Shown here: positions 35,451-43,507 of the stretch, in pieces
Layout of the letters: the number at the start of each line of letters is the position of its first letter
How positions within the stretch are numbered: the stretch's first letter is position 1
Source: Cnuibacter physcomitrellae
GTDB taxonomy: Bacteria > Actinomycetota > Actinomycetes > Actinomycetales > Microbacteriaceae
DNA length: 64,000 nt
Assembly: GCF_014640535.1 (NCBI RefSeq)
Contig: NZ_BMHD01000001.1
Coordinates: 2,296,214 to 2,360,213 of the forward strand
Direction: 5' to 3'
Notes under the pieces: model-generated
What the model was told of the DNA's origin: nothing
Databases searched by the model: none
What the model saw: the letters and a program-made list of their open reading frames with translations, nothing else
Translations under genes and position numbers: made by a program

Positions 35451-35819
35451 TCAGCCGGCGACGGAGTCGCCCTGCTCCTGGAAGGCGACCAGTGTCTCGC
35501 CGTGCTCCTTGGCCCACTCCGTGAGTGCCGCGATCGGCTCTTGCAGGGACTCGCCCAGCGGTGTGAGCGAGTACTCCACCCTGGGTGGGGCCTCTGCGAA
35601 CGCGGTTCGAGCGACGAGACCGTTCGCCTGGAGGCGGCGCAGAGTCTGAGTCAACACCTTCCGCGAGATGCCGCCCGACATGTCCACGAGCTCGCCGTAG
35701 CGCTTCGGCCCGTCGTGAAGGGCGTAGAGCGTCACCACGGACCACTTGCTCGCGATGACCTCCATCGCCGTCCGTGCTGGGCAGTCGGCCAGGAAGATCG
35801 TCCCGCTCAGCGCGCTCAT
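35451..35819 (-). CDS. HxlR-family winged-helix regulator
   Basis: 122 residues. Cys14 in the ADCPARTAMEVIASKWSVVTLYAL start is the conserved HxlR N-terminal cysteine often used for redox or aldehyde sensing; the winged helix continues with GGISRKVLTQTLRRLQANGLVAR and YSLTPLGESL. TACCCT six bases upstream of the ATG predicts a leaderless start. It is divergent from an SDR gene it probably controls. Confidence 0.9.
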   Translation of the reverse strand: MSALSGTIFLADCPARTAMEVIASKWSVVTLYALHDGPKRYGELVDMSGGISRKVLTQTLRRLQANGLVARTAFAEAPPRVEYSLTPLGESLQEPIAALTEWAKEHGETLVAFQEQGDSVAG

Positions 35820-35825
35820 GCTCGA

Positions 35826-35831
35826 AGGGTA
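35826..35831 (-). promoter_or_regulatory. -10 box, leaderless promoter
   Basis: TACCCT on the minus strand, six bases before ATG 35819. Confidence 0.5.
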
Positions 35832-35837
35832 CCGAAT

Positions 35838-35854
35838 GGTTCCTATCGGAAACC
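35838..35854. promoter_or_regulatory. HxlR operator
   Basis: GGTTCCTATCGGAAACC, a near-palindrome (TTCC-TATC-GGAA core) between the divergent HxlR and SDR promoters; TAGATT (35855-35860) follows as the likely SDR -10 box. Confidence 0.6.
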
Positions 35855-35888
35855 TAGATTGAAGTCTCCCCAGATCGAAGGAGACCCC

Positions 35889-36638
35889 ATGTCGACAGCA
35901 ACCACCCGAACCGCCGTCGTGACCGGCGCATCGAAGGGCCTCGGAGCGGGAATTGCCCTGGCCCTGGCCGAAGCCGGACACGCCGTCGTCGTCAACTACC
36001 GGTCCGATGCGGAGGGAGCTAGTCGGGTGGTGGATCAGATCCGGGCCGCCGGCGGCCGCGCGGTCGCGGTCGCGGGGGACGTCTCCCTCCCCGCGGACGT
36101 CCGCGCGCTGTTCGAGGAGGCGCGGGTGACGTTCGGACCGGTCACGATCCTCGTGAACAACGCCGGCATCGCCGCGTTCGCACCGTTGGAGACGATCACC
36201 GAGACCGACTACCGGCGGCAGATGGACACGAACTTCTGGAGCGTCGTCCTGACCACGCAGGCCCTCGCCGCACAGGAGGACGTCACCGATGGAGCCATCG
36301 TGAACGTGTCCACGGGCGGCACCTACCAGCACCCCGCTTTCGCGAGCCTGTATGTGGCGACCAAGAGCGCCATGGAGGCGTTCACGGTCATCTCGGCGAA
36401 GGAGCTCGGCCCGCGGGGCATCCGTGTCAACGCGATCGCTCCCGGCCCGTCCGACACCGACGGCACCAGGAGCAGCGGCTTCGTCGGGTCGGACATGGAG
36501 GCGGCGTCCATCGCCGCGACACCTCTAGGCCGGAGCGGACGCCCCGACGACTACGGGAGCGTCGTCGCCTTCCTCACCTCGGACGGCGCCCGCTGGGTCA
36601 CCGGAGACGTCCTCCTCGTCTCCGGCGGTCAGCGCTGA
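35889..36638 (+). CDS. Short-chain dehydrogenase/reductase
   Basis: 249 residues. TGASKGLG cofactor motif, VNYRSD after strand two (NADP-type), NNAG, catalytic Ser in NVSTGG and YVATK (YxxxK), then PGPSDTDGT and the terminal VTGDVLLVSGG typical of FabG-like classical SDRs. AAGGAG precedes the ATG. Induction through the divergent HxlR regulator is inferred. Substrate unknown. Confidence 0.88.
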   Translation: MSTATTRTAVVTGASKGLGAGIALALAEAGHAVVVNYRSDAEGASRVVDQIRAAGGRAVAVAGDVSLPADVRALFEEARVTFGPVTILVNNAGIAAFAPLETITETDYRRQMDTNFWSVVLTTQALAAQEDVTDGAIVNVSTGGTYQHPAFASLYVATKSAMEAFTVISAKELGPRGIRVNAIAPGPSDTDGTRSSGFVGSDMEAASIAATPLGRSGRPDDYGSVVAFLTSDGARWVTGDVLLVSGGQR

Positions 36639-36719
36639 GCACCCGGGACGTGCCCCCGCGAGTGGCGAGCAGTCGCCCTTCCGGATGGGGATCGAGGGCG
36701 GGTTCTCGCGTCTGGGCGT

Positions 36720-37106
36720 CTACCCCGTGGCGCTGTCGAGGTGCTGCAGGAGCCGGACGACGTCGTCGGCGCGGTAGGTCGGGCCTGGGACGGCGCCCCA
36801 CGGGGCGTGGAGGGGGAGGGTCGCCAGATCCTCGCCCGTCAGGCCCGTCAGGGCGGGGGCCGACACGACGGGCAGCAGTCCGCGCCGCTCGGCGCGAGCC
36901 CGCACGCTCTCCGTCTTCACACCCACGAGCTGGGCGATGTGGTGGATGTCGCATCCGCTCGTCAGGAGCGCCCCCAGGATGACGCGGGTGTTGTGGAAGG
37001 CGAGGCGTCGTCGGATCCCCGTGGCGGTGTGCTCCGCTGCGGTGGCCCGCCGCAGCATCGCCTCCAGCGAGGGGGTCAGCAGGACGGGCCACGGGGCGAT
37101 GGTCAC
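36720..37106 (-). CDS. Hypothetical protein with a putative helix-turn-helix
   Basis: 128 residues from GTG 37106, with AGGAG seven bases upstream. Residues about 48-75 (LLTSGCDIHHIAQLVGVKTESVRARAERRG) read like a helix-turn-helix, so DNA binding is possible. The rest is not recognised. The upstream gap (37107-37336) holds several palindromes that might be operators. Confidence 0.5.
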   Translation of the reverse strand: MTIAPWPVLLTPSLEAMLRRATAAEHTATGIRRRLAFHNTRVILGALLTSGCDIHHIAQLVGVKTESVRARAERRGLLPVVSAPALTGLTGEDLATLPLHAPWGAVPGPTYRADDVVRLLQHLDSATG

Positions 37107-37211
37107 CGACGGTCTCCTAGCGGGTGGGCGCGTCGAGCTCGTGGCGCGCTCGACGCGAGAGAGCGAAGGCCGCGGCCGCTCGGGTGGGGTCGAGCGGCCG
37201 CAGCCTCCGCG

Positions 37212-37228
37212 GACAGACCGGGTCTGTC
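37212..37228. promoter_or_regulatory. 17-base perfect palindrome in an intergenic gap
   Basis: GACAGACC-G-GGTCTGTC. It lies about 106 bases upstream of the HTH-like gene and 108 bases after the LysR stop, so it could be an operator or a terminator. A second palindrome, TCCTCGCGAGGA, follows at 37249-37260. I see no gene in 37107-37336. Confidence 0.5.
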
Positions 37229-37336
37229 GGCATCACGGGTCTGATGCCTCCTCGCGAGGATGGCAAACACCGCACCCCTCGCTGAGCACGGAGGGCACAA
37301 TTCACCCGCCCGATCACCCGGTCCGGTGACCCTCTC

Positions 37337-38278
37337 TCAGCGGATCGGTGCCGAGCCGAGCGGGAGCCGGGTCGCGAGGGCGAGGAGCGTCTGCAGGCGG
37401 GACGGCAAGAGCTGCTCATCCGTGTAGACCGCCCGGAGCTCACGGACGAACCGCAGGTCGCGGACGCGCACCCGCATCAGGCGACCGGCCGCAAGATCGT
37501 CGCGCACGGCGAGGATGCTGAGGATCGCGGCTCCGTCTCCGGCCGCCACAGAGGTGCGGATGGCGGAGGTGGTCGGCAGCTCCACGTACGGCGCGGCCGG
37601 CGTGAGACCCGCGTCGGCCATCATTTGCTCCGCGCTGAGCCGCGTCCCCGACCCCTGCTCCCGGACGATCAGCGGGGTGCGGGCGAGCTGCGCCGCGCTG
37701 ATGCTCTCGCGCGCAGACCACGGATGCTCGGGCGCGACGACGACGACGAGCTCGTCACGGGCGACGAGCCGGGAAGCCAGGCCCGCGGTGTCCTGGGGGG
37801 ACTCGATGAACCCCAGCACCCGCTCCCGGGTGCGGACGCGCTCGATCACCCGACTGCTGTTCATCGCAGCGACCGAGAGCAAGATGCTGCGCGAGTCGCC
37901 GCGCCGCAGGGCGATGAGCCAGGCCGGGATCAGGTACTCGGCGATCGTCAGGCTCGCCGCGACCTCCAGCGGGGCGGAGTCGTCCCGCAACCCGCTGATG
38001 CCCGCCTCGAACCTGTCCGCCGCCTCGACGACGTCGGAGGCCCACAGGGCGGCCAGTGCGCCTTCGCTCGTGAGCGTGGTCCCCCGAGCGCCCCGGCGGA
38101 GCAGAGGAAACCCGACGCCGAGCTCGAGGCGCCGCAGCCGAGCCGATGCCGCCTGCTGCGACATCCCCACCGCCCGACTGGCCGCGGAGATCGATCCGCT
38201 CTCCCCCACCGCGGCGAGCAGACGCAGGGACACCAGGTCGCCGGCCGACTCAGCTACAACCGATGCTTGTACATCCAC
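37337..38278 (-). CDS. LysR-family regulator
   Basis: 313 residues from a GTG start. N-terminal winged helix (LVSLRLLAAVGESGSISAASRAVGMSQQAASARLRRLE) and a periplasmic-binding-like effector domain. It is divergent from a TDT-family transporter, and the 16-base palindrome overlapping its start probably mediates both autoregulation and transporter control. Effector unknown; in other bacteria LysR/TDT pairs respond to sulfite or related compounds. Confidence 0.88.
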   Translation of the reverse strand: MDVQASVVAESAGDLVSLRLLAAVGESGSISAASRAVGMSQQAASARLRRLELGVGFPLLRRGARGTTLTSEGALAALWASDVVEAADRFEAGISGLRDDSAPLEVAASLTIAEYLIPAWLIALRRGDSRSILLSVAAMNSSRVIERVRTRERVLGFIESPQDTAGLASRLVARDELVVVVAPEHPWSARESISAAQLARTPLIVREQGSGTRLSAEQMMADAGLTPAAPYVELPTTSAIRTSVAAGDGAAILSILAVRDDLAAGRLMRVRVRDLRFVRELRAVYTDEQLLPSRLQTLLALATRLPLGSAPIR

Positions 38279-38292
38279 AGTGATCTCACTGT
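38277..38292. promoter_or_regulatory. LysR operator between regulator and TDT transporter
   Basis: Perfect inverted repeat ACAGTG-ATCT-CACTGT overlapping the LysR start codon; minus-strand TACAGT (38288-38293) lies within it as a possible -10 box. Confidence 0.65.
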
Positions 38293-38326
38293 AGTGGCGC
38301 TCTCACCGGAGCGAGAGGGTCGGAGC

Positions 38327-39412
38327 ATGGCTCGATTCGCCCTCTCCGCCGTCACTCCGAACTGGTTCGCCTCCGTCATGGGGACCGGCATCGTCGCGAC
38401 CAGTGCCGCGGTCCTCCCGATCTCCTTCCCGGGCCTGCGGGAGGGAGCGGTGGCCGTCTGGCTGCTCGCCTCGGGCTGGCTGGTCTTCCTCCTCATCGCG
38501 ACCGCGCTCCACTGGGTCCGCTATCCCTCCGCGGCGCGCGCACACCACCTGAACCCCGTCATGGCCCACTTCTACGGGGCGCCGCCGATGGCGCTGCTCA
38601 CCGTCGGAGCAGGTACGCTGCTGGTCGGCCGAGACGTCATCGGGGTCGACGCCGCCGTCGCGATCGACACGGTGCTGTGGGCGGCGGGGACGATCCTGGG
38701 CCTGTTCAGCGCGATCATCGTCCCGTACCTGGCGTTCACCCGGCACGAGAACAGCGCTGACTCCGCCTTCGGCGGGTGGCTCATGCCTGTCGTCCCGCCG
38801 ATGGTCTCGGCGGCCACCGGTGCGCTGCTCCTCCCGTACACGCCTGCCGGGCAGCTCCGCGAGACGCTCCTGCTGGGGTGCCTCGCGATGTTCGGGTCGA
38901 GCCTGCTGGCGTCGATCGTGATCATCGTGCAGATCTGGCAGCGGCTGGCCGTCCACAAGGTCGGCCCGGAGGGGATGGTCCCGACCCTGTGGATCGTCCT
39001 GGGCCCGCTCGGCCAGTCGATCACCGCCGTGAACCTCCTCGCAGGGAACTCCGCGGGCGCCTTCACACCCGCGTTCGATGACGCGCTCATGATGTTCGCG
39101 ATCCTCTTCGGCGTGACCGTGCTCGGGTTCGCGCTCCTCTGGCTCAGCATCGCCGCGGCGATCACGATCCGCACCGTCCGCCGCGGCCTGCCGTTCTCCC
39201 TCACCTGGTGGTCGTTCACCTTCCCGGTGGGCACCTGCGTCACCGGGACCGCGGGCCTGGCGGCCCACACCGGATCCGCGCCGATCGCGGTCCTCAGCGT
39301 CGCGCTCTTCGTGCTCCTCGTCGCGGCGTGGGCGACCGTGGGCCTCCGCACCATCGGCGAGAACGTCCGCCGTCCCGTCGTCGCCCCGCTCGTCGCGGTG
39401 GGGGAGGGCTGA
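38327..39412 (+). CDS. TDT-family transporter (TehA/SLAC1/Ssu1 fold)
   Basis: 361 residues with ten membrane helices. The N-terminal NWFASVMGTGIVATSA is the family hallmark (P..F..VMGTG), followed by the central LPYTPAGQ and late WWSFTFPVGTC segments. Members export sulfite, carry dicarboxylates, or form SLAC1-like anion channels; tellurite resistance is a historical label. Controlled in all likelihood by the divergent LysR protein. It ends five bases from a convergent gene. Confidence 0.9.
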   Translation: MARFALSAVTPNWFASVMGTGIVATSAAVLPISFPGLREGAVAVWLLASGWLVFLLIATALHWVRYPSAARAHHLNPVMAHFYGAPPMALLTVGAGTLLVGRDVIGVDAAVAIDTVLWAAGTILGLFSAIIVPYLAFTRHENSADSAFGGWLMPVVPPMVSAATGALLLPYTPAGQLRETLLLGCLAMFGSSLLASIVIIVQIWQRLAVHKVGPEGMVPTLWIVLGPLGQSITAVNLLAGNSAGAFTPAFDDALMMFAILFGVTVLGFALLWLSIAAAITIRTVRRGLPFSLTWWSFTFPVGTCVTGTAGLAAHTGSAPIAVLSVALFVLLVAAWATVGLRTIGENVRRPVVAPLVAVGEG

Positions 39413-39416
39413 GGCG

Positions 39417-40181
39417 TCAGCCGGCGTGGGCCTCACGCCGGCGCGCCCACCACGAGCCGAGGAACGCGACCAGGAGCGCGAGGAGGATCCCGCGACACAC
39501 CCAGAGGAGCAGGGGCGATGCCACCACGTAGCTGCCCGGCAGACCCAGCATCGCCAGGACGATCTGCGGGGCCGCGAAACGCCCGGGGAGGGCGGCGCCG
39601 AGGTCGAGCGCGCCCGCGCCGAGGAGGATGAACGCCGCGAGCGCCAGCATCACGATCGGGGTGACGAACCGGAAGACGGGTGGCTTCTCTCCCCGAGCGA
39701 GCGCGACGACTCCGCCGACCAGCTGAGACACGGGCATCAGGATGAAGAACCACAGCAGCGGCCCGAAGAGCGCGCCCACGAGGATCAGCACAGCGTGGAG
39801 CGCGAGCGTCGACCAGAAGCCGGGCGGACTGGTGGCGTCGAAGTAGACGGGATCAGACAGGATCGCGGGGATCGCGAGCAGCAGGCTGCCGATCGGCAGG
39901 ACGCCGAACAGCAGCCAGAGGAAGTCGAATCGTGTGCGCCGGAAGGCGAGCGAGTGGTGGGCGAGCAAGACGCACACCACGGCGACGGCCACCATCTGCA
40001 CCCCGAACCCGGCGACCAGCGTCGCGGCGCCGTCCCCCGCCGACGGGTCGAGCGCCAGCGATGCGACGGCCGAGACCGTGAGCCCGGCCACGACGAGCCC
40101 GATGACCCAGGGGAGGATGCTCACCGTCGGCCGCTCCATCCGGGGCGGTGCCCCCCGGCCGCCGTTCCTCAGCCCGCTCAT
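39417..40181 (-). CDS. Multi-pass membrane protein, unknown
   Basis: 254 residues with about six to seven hydrophobic helices spread over the whole length (roughly 22-45, 55-75, 88-108, 125-155, 170-190, 208-245) and a basic C-terminus (WWARRREAHAG). No family motif recognised. It is convergent with the TDT gene, separated by five bases; the sequence around both stops forms a short GGCTGA-GGCG-TCAGCC hairpin (39407-39422). Confidence 0.6.
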   Translation of the reverse strand: MSGLRNGGRGAPPRMERPTVSILPWVIGLVVAGLTVSAVASLALDPSAGDGAATLVAGFGVQMVAVAVVCVLLAHHSLAFRRTRFDFLWLLFGVLPIGSLLLAIPAILSDPVYFDATSPPGFWSTLALHAVLILVGALFGPLLWFFILMPVSQLVGGVVALARGEKPPVFRFVTPIVMLALAAFILLGAGALDLGAALPGRFAAPQIVLAMLGLPGSYVVASPLLLWVCRGILLALLVAFLGSWWARRREAHAG

Positions 40182-40326
40182 GCGCTCATCGTGCGTCCGC
40201 GCATCCGCGAACGTCGGCGGAGAGGGAGTGACCTTCCGCCCACGCCGAGGCCGACCGGTGAAGGAAGCTCATACGTATGCAACGTACCAGGGCGGCCCAC
40301 GGCGCGGGGCGGACGGGCTCGCCCGG

Positions 40327-41142
40327 TCAGGCGAGCAGGGCGAACGCGTTGAAGGTGACGTGGGCGACGATGCCCGGACCGAGGCGGCCGGTGCGGTAGG
40401 CGAGGATCCCGTTGAGGATGCCCAGCGGGAGCGTCCCGGCCGCGAGGATCAGCAGGTCGACCGGTTCGGCCGCCTCCAGCATGTGGAAGGAGGTGAAGAC
40501 GACCGCCGACACTCCCACCGACACGAGGGCGGCGGCGATCCGGCGCCCGCGCGGCGGATCCTGCAGGGCGGGATCCCAGTCGCGGCCGCGCGTGCGGTGG
40601 AGTCCGCCCCGCACGAGGTGCGCGAGCGAGCGGAGGAACAGGCCGCGGAAGAAGAGCTCCTCCACGAACGGGGCGATGATCGCCGCACCCAGGACGGCGT
40701 TCACGACGTACCAGGCCGCGGGTTCGCTCCGGCTCGGGAGGTTTGAGAACCCCGCCCCGCCGAGCATCGAGATGATCCAGTTCTCGAGGAAGCCGGCCCC
40801 GATCGCGACGGCGACACCCAGCACCACGCCCAGGGGCAGGTCGACCCAACGGAAGCGGAGACCGAAGTCGGCGACGAAGCTGCGGCGACCACCGGTGAGG
40901 GTGGCGATGGCGAGCGCCCCCAGGAAGGCGGCCCAGACGAGCAGGTAGCCCACCAGGACCATCAGGTCGGGAGCGTCATCCCCGACGACCAGCTGGAGGA
41001 CGGTGCCGACCAGCTCGGCGAGGACGAAGAACCCGACCCCGACGAAGAAGGCGGGCAGACCCCACCGCGGGTACGGCGTCCGCGGCGGTTCGGAGGCCAC
41101 GCGAGAGGGGCTCCCGTCGGGAGCCTCCACGCCCTCGATCAT
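40327..41142 (-). CDS. CPBP-family intramembrane metalloprotease
   Basis: 271 residues with about seven helices. The CPBP (Abi/CAAX protease) motifs are complete: EELFFRG with Glu161-Glu162 and Arg166, FTSFHML with a His near 220, and HVTFNA near the C-terminus. In bacteria these enzymes serve in bacteriocin immunity, prenyl-protein processing or stress response; no bacteriocin gene is seen nearby. Its start overlaps the stop of the upstream membrane protein (TGATG), so the two are coupled. Confidence 0.88.
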   Translation of the reverse strand: MIEGVEAPDGSPSRVASEPPRTPYPRWGLPAFFVGVGFFVLAELVGTVLQLVVGDDAPDLMVLVGYLLVWAAFLGALAIATLTGGRRSFVADFGLRFRWVDLPLGVVLGVAVAIGAGFLENWIISMLGGAGFSNLPSRSEPAAWYVVNAVLGAAIIAPFVEELFFRGLFLRSLAHLVRGGLHRTRGRDWDPALQDPPRGRRIAAALVSVGVSAVVFTSFHMLEAAEPVDLLILAAGTLPLGILNGILAYRTGRLGPGIVAHVTFNAFALLA

Positions 41143-41594
41143 CAGGCGGCGGACGGCGCGGTCGTCGTCGCGGCGCCTCGACGGAACCAGGCGTTGGACG
41201 CCGGCACGAACATCAGCACGACAGCGACGACCGCGAGCACCACCGACACCCACAGGAGCCATCCCGCTCCACCGCCCTGCACGACGGTCGCGACGATGCT
41301 GAGCGCGGCCAGCACGGTGAGCACGATCCGGGCCCAGTTGCGCCCTCGGCGCATCGCGAAGGCGATGAGCCCGCGGATGACCGCGACCACGATGAAGACC
41401 ACCGCGACCCCGATGAGGACCCCGACCGCGGTGTCGCGCTGGGATCCGGACAGGTCGGTCACGGCCGGAGTGCTGGCTGCGACGGCCACGACGATGATCC
41501 CGAAGACCACGCTGAGGATGGCCTCCACGATCCACAGCCAGAACGCGGCGGTGACGGTGCTCGGACGAGCGGATGCGATGGACTCGGTCGACAT
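41142..41594 (-). CDS. Four-helix membrane protein
   Basis: 150 residues from the ATG at 41594, which has GGGGGA upstream; an extension to 41669 lacks support. Four hydrophobic helices (about 18-40, 60-82, 88-108, 112-132) in a compact arrangement. It is the first gene of a two-gene unit with the CPBP protease (one-base stop/start overlap), so it may be a partner or immunity component. The family is not recognised. Confidence 0.62.
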   Translation of the reverse strand: MSTESIASARPSTVTAAFWLWIVEAILSVVFGIIVVAVAASTPAVTDLSGSQRDTAVGVLIGVAVVFIVVAVIRGLIAFAMRRGRNWARIVLTVLAALSIVATVVQGGGAGWLLWVSVVLAVVAVVLMFVPASNAWFRRGAATTTAPSAA

Positions 41595-41712
41595 GGTTCC
41601 CCCCTGGTGGTCTGCGGCCCGCACACGCGTGGCGCGCATCCGCATGCTACTGCCCGCGTCGCGGCACACGGGAGTCCCTTGACGGGGTACCGCCCGGGGG
41701 GATCGGAGGGTC

Positions 41713-41718
41713 TAGCGT
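41713..41718 (+). promoter_or_regulatory. -10 box, leaderless promoter
   Basis: TAGCGT, six bases before ATG 41725. Confidence 0.55.
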
Positions 41719-41724
41719 GGCGGC

Positions 41725-41979
41725 ATGTCTCAGTACCGTGCCGTCTTCGATGCGATCGTGACCTTCTCGAACGAGGGCGGTCTCCAGGCGCAGAGGTTCC
41801 GGGTCGACCTCCCGAGCGCCGAGGTGAGCGACGAGGTCATCGCCGAGCTGTTCGTGACATCGCTCGACCTGCTGATGGTGGAAAGCGCACAGGTGAGTGA
41901 CGTCGAGATCATCGAGGAGCCGCACAAGGGCACTCGCGGGGGCCCGAGCGACCCGCGCCTGAGACCGTCCGGCCTCTGA
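41725..41979 (+). CDS. Small hypothetical protein
   Basis: 84 residues: an alternating beta-alpha pattern (YRAVFDAIVTFSNEGGLQAQRFRVDL ... VTSLDLLMVESAQVSDVEIIEEPHKG) that looks like a small ferredoxin-like or cyclase-like fold, and a polar tail. No catalytic motif. Supported by a well-placed leaderless -10 box. Function unknown. Confidence 0.6.
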   Translation: MSQYRAVFDAIVTFSNEGGLQAQRFRVDLPSAEVSDEVIAELFVTSLDLLMVESAQVSDVEIIEEPHKGTRGGPSDPRLRPSGL

Positions 41980-42062
41980 CCCCGACCACCCCCGATCCGC
42001 GTCCGGGTCCGCGTGCGCGCCCGCAGGGCCTCGCCACGCAGCGACACGATGTCTCGCGGGTA

Positions 42063-42068
42063 TAGCGT
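42063..42068 (+). promoter_or_regulatory. -10 box, leaderless promoter
   Basis: TAGCGT, five bases before GTG 42074. Confidence 0.45.
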
Positions 42069-42073
42069 GAGGC

Positions 42074-42769
42074 GTGGCGTCGGGGAGCACGGGGGATGCG
42101 CGGAGGCCGCACGGCTTCGACCCGTTCGACCTCACGGGTCGTCAGGACCGGACCATGCCCGACGTGCGGATCTCCCAGCGGGTCCTGATCGGACTCGTCC
42201 TGGGCGGATACGGCGTGGTGCTCGTCGTCCAGATCGTCGCCGCTGTCGTCGATCCGAGTCGCGGAGGTCTCGGCGCCCTCATCCTCCTCGTCGTCGTCGG
42301 AGCCTTCGGCGCCCTCATCGGCCTCATGATCCACTACGGCCGAGCCTCCCAGCGGCGGCTCGCTGCGGCGATCTTCGACTCCGGCTCCGCTGCGCCGCCC
42401 TGGGACGATCCGTGGGCCCTGGTCGTCCTCACGCCTCTCCCCCTGCCCCGGTGGGCCTCGGCCGGCGCGCTCGATCCCGGCCCTGCGATCTTTGGCGGCG
42501 GGCGGATGCTCCTCCAGCTCATCCCTGAGGGCATGCGCTTCTGGGGAGCCGGCTCGCTCGCCTCCCTCGCCTTCGTCCCCTGGAGCGCACTCGACGAGGC
42601 TCACGAGGACATGCCCAGCTCCGGGCAGGCGATCGTCCCGATCCTGAGGATGACGGTGCACGGACGACGCCTCGAGGTGGCGCCCTCGCTCCTGCTGCCC
42701 GACGGGCGGACGGTCGGCGCCTCGCCCTACCGCCTCGCCCGGCTGCTCACCTCCCGGGCGCGCCGCTGA
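42074..42769 (+). CDS. Membrane-anchored hypothetical protein
   Basis: 231 residues from a GTG start. Two adjacent membrane helices (about 38-60 and 68-88, VLIGLVLGGYGVVLVVQIVAAVV and ALILLVVVGAFGALIGLMI) are followed by a soluble beta-rich domain. The later residues (VPWSALDEAHEDM ... RRLEVAPSLLL) resemble the PH-like membrane-associated domains common in actinobacterial small proteins. Function unknown. Confidence 0.6.
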   Translation: MASGSTGDARRPHGFDPFDLTGRQDRTMPDVRISQRVLIGLVLGGYGVVLVVQIVAAVVDPSRGGLGALILLVVVGAFGALIGLMIHYGRASQRRLAAAIFDSGSAAPPWDDPWALVVLTPLPLPRWASAGALDPGPAIFGGGRMLLQLIPEGMRFWGAGSLASLAFVPWSALDEAHEDMPSSGQAIVPILRMTVHGRRLEVAPSLLLPDGRTVGASPYRLARLLTSRARR

Positions 42770-42927
42770 GGACTGTCGAGCGGCTGTGGAGGCGGGCACC
42801 CCTCGCCTCGAGAGCGCCACCACCGGCGACCGTGTGGCTCGTGCTCGACGTCATCGTGCTGCTCGGCAGCTCGCCCGCGGCTTCGTGTCCTGAGCGCCGG
42901 CGATGTGAAGCCGCCGAACCCGGATGC

Positions 42928-43377
42928 TCAACCCCGCCCGGGCGTCCCGCCGCCGACATCGGAGCGGCGGGTCAGGGCTCGCCACAGGACCGTCCGCAGC
43001 GGCGGTCGCGGGCGGAGGTAGTCGGCGAGGGCCGCGTCGTAGACCTCCGCCGGGAGCACCACGGCGGGGTCCGGTGCGAGAGGCGGGAGAAGCTCCCTCA
43101 CCGCGCTCGGGAGCCCGCGCATGCTCACGCGTCGGGGCGTGCGGAGGATCCGGGCCCCCTCGGCGGTGGGCCGGAGGGCCCAGTCGTCGTCGATCGCGAT
43201 GAGGCCCCCTCGCTGAAGAGCACCGGCGGCGGACTCGATCATCTCGCGCGAGGGGACGTCGACGTTGATCATGTCCCACGTCCCGATCACGCTCCGCACG
43301 CTCGTCCGCGCCCCCTCCTTGCTCCGGAGCGTCGCCAAGAGGATCGAGGCGTCATCCTCGAACGAGGGGAAGGCCAT
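42928..43377 (-). CDS. Hypothetical protein with winged-helix-like segment
   Basis: 149 residues. Residues about 20-80 (VIGTWDMINVDVPSREMIESAAGALQRGGLIAIDDDWALRPTAEGARIL) have the look of a winged helix with the terminal beta hairpin, but no DNA-binding family is clear. No membrane helices. The gap 42770-42927 holds no gene. Confidence 0.55.
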   Translation of the reverse strand: MAFPSFEDDASILLATLRSKEGARTSVRSVIGTWDMINVDVPSREMIESAAGALQRGGLIAIDDDWALRPTAEGARILRTPRRVSMRGLPSAVRELLPPLAPDPAVVLPAEVYDAALADYLRPRPPLRTVLWRALTRRSDVGGGTPGRG

Positions 43378-43507
43378 GGGGATCGCCGCTCAGGCCACGG
43401 GGGACGCGGGTTCGGCGTCCCGCCGGCACGTCTCAGCGTCGATCGTCAGCGGCGGGCGGTGCGCCCCGGTCTCGACCTCCGTCACGCACCCACGATAACC
43501 GGACTGG

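Noticed and set aside
39407-39422. GGCTGA-GGCG-TCAGCC hairpin as a strong terminator
   Set aside because: Only six base pairs, formed largely by the two convergent stop codons; kept as a note in the membrane protein entry.
42832-42891. Short GTG-started frame in the 42770-42927 gap
   Set aside because: Only about 20 codons with no supporting signals.
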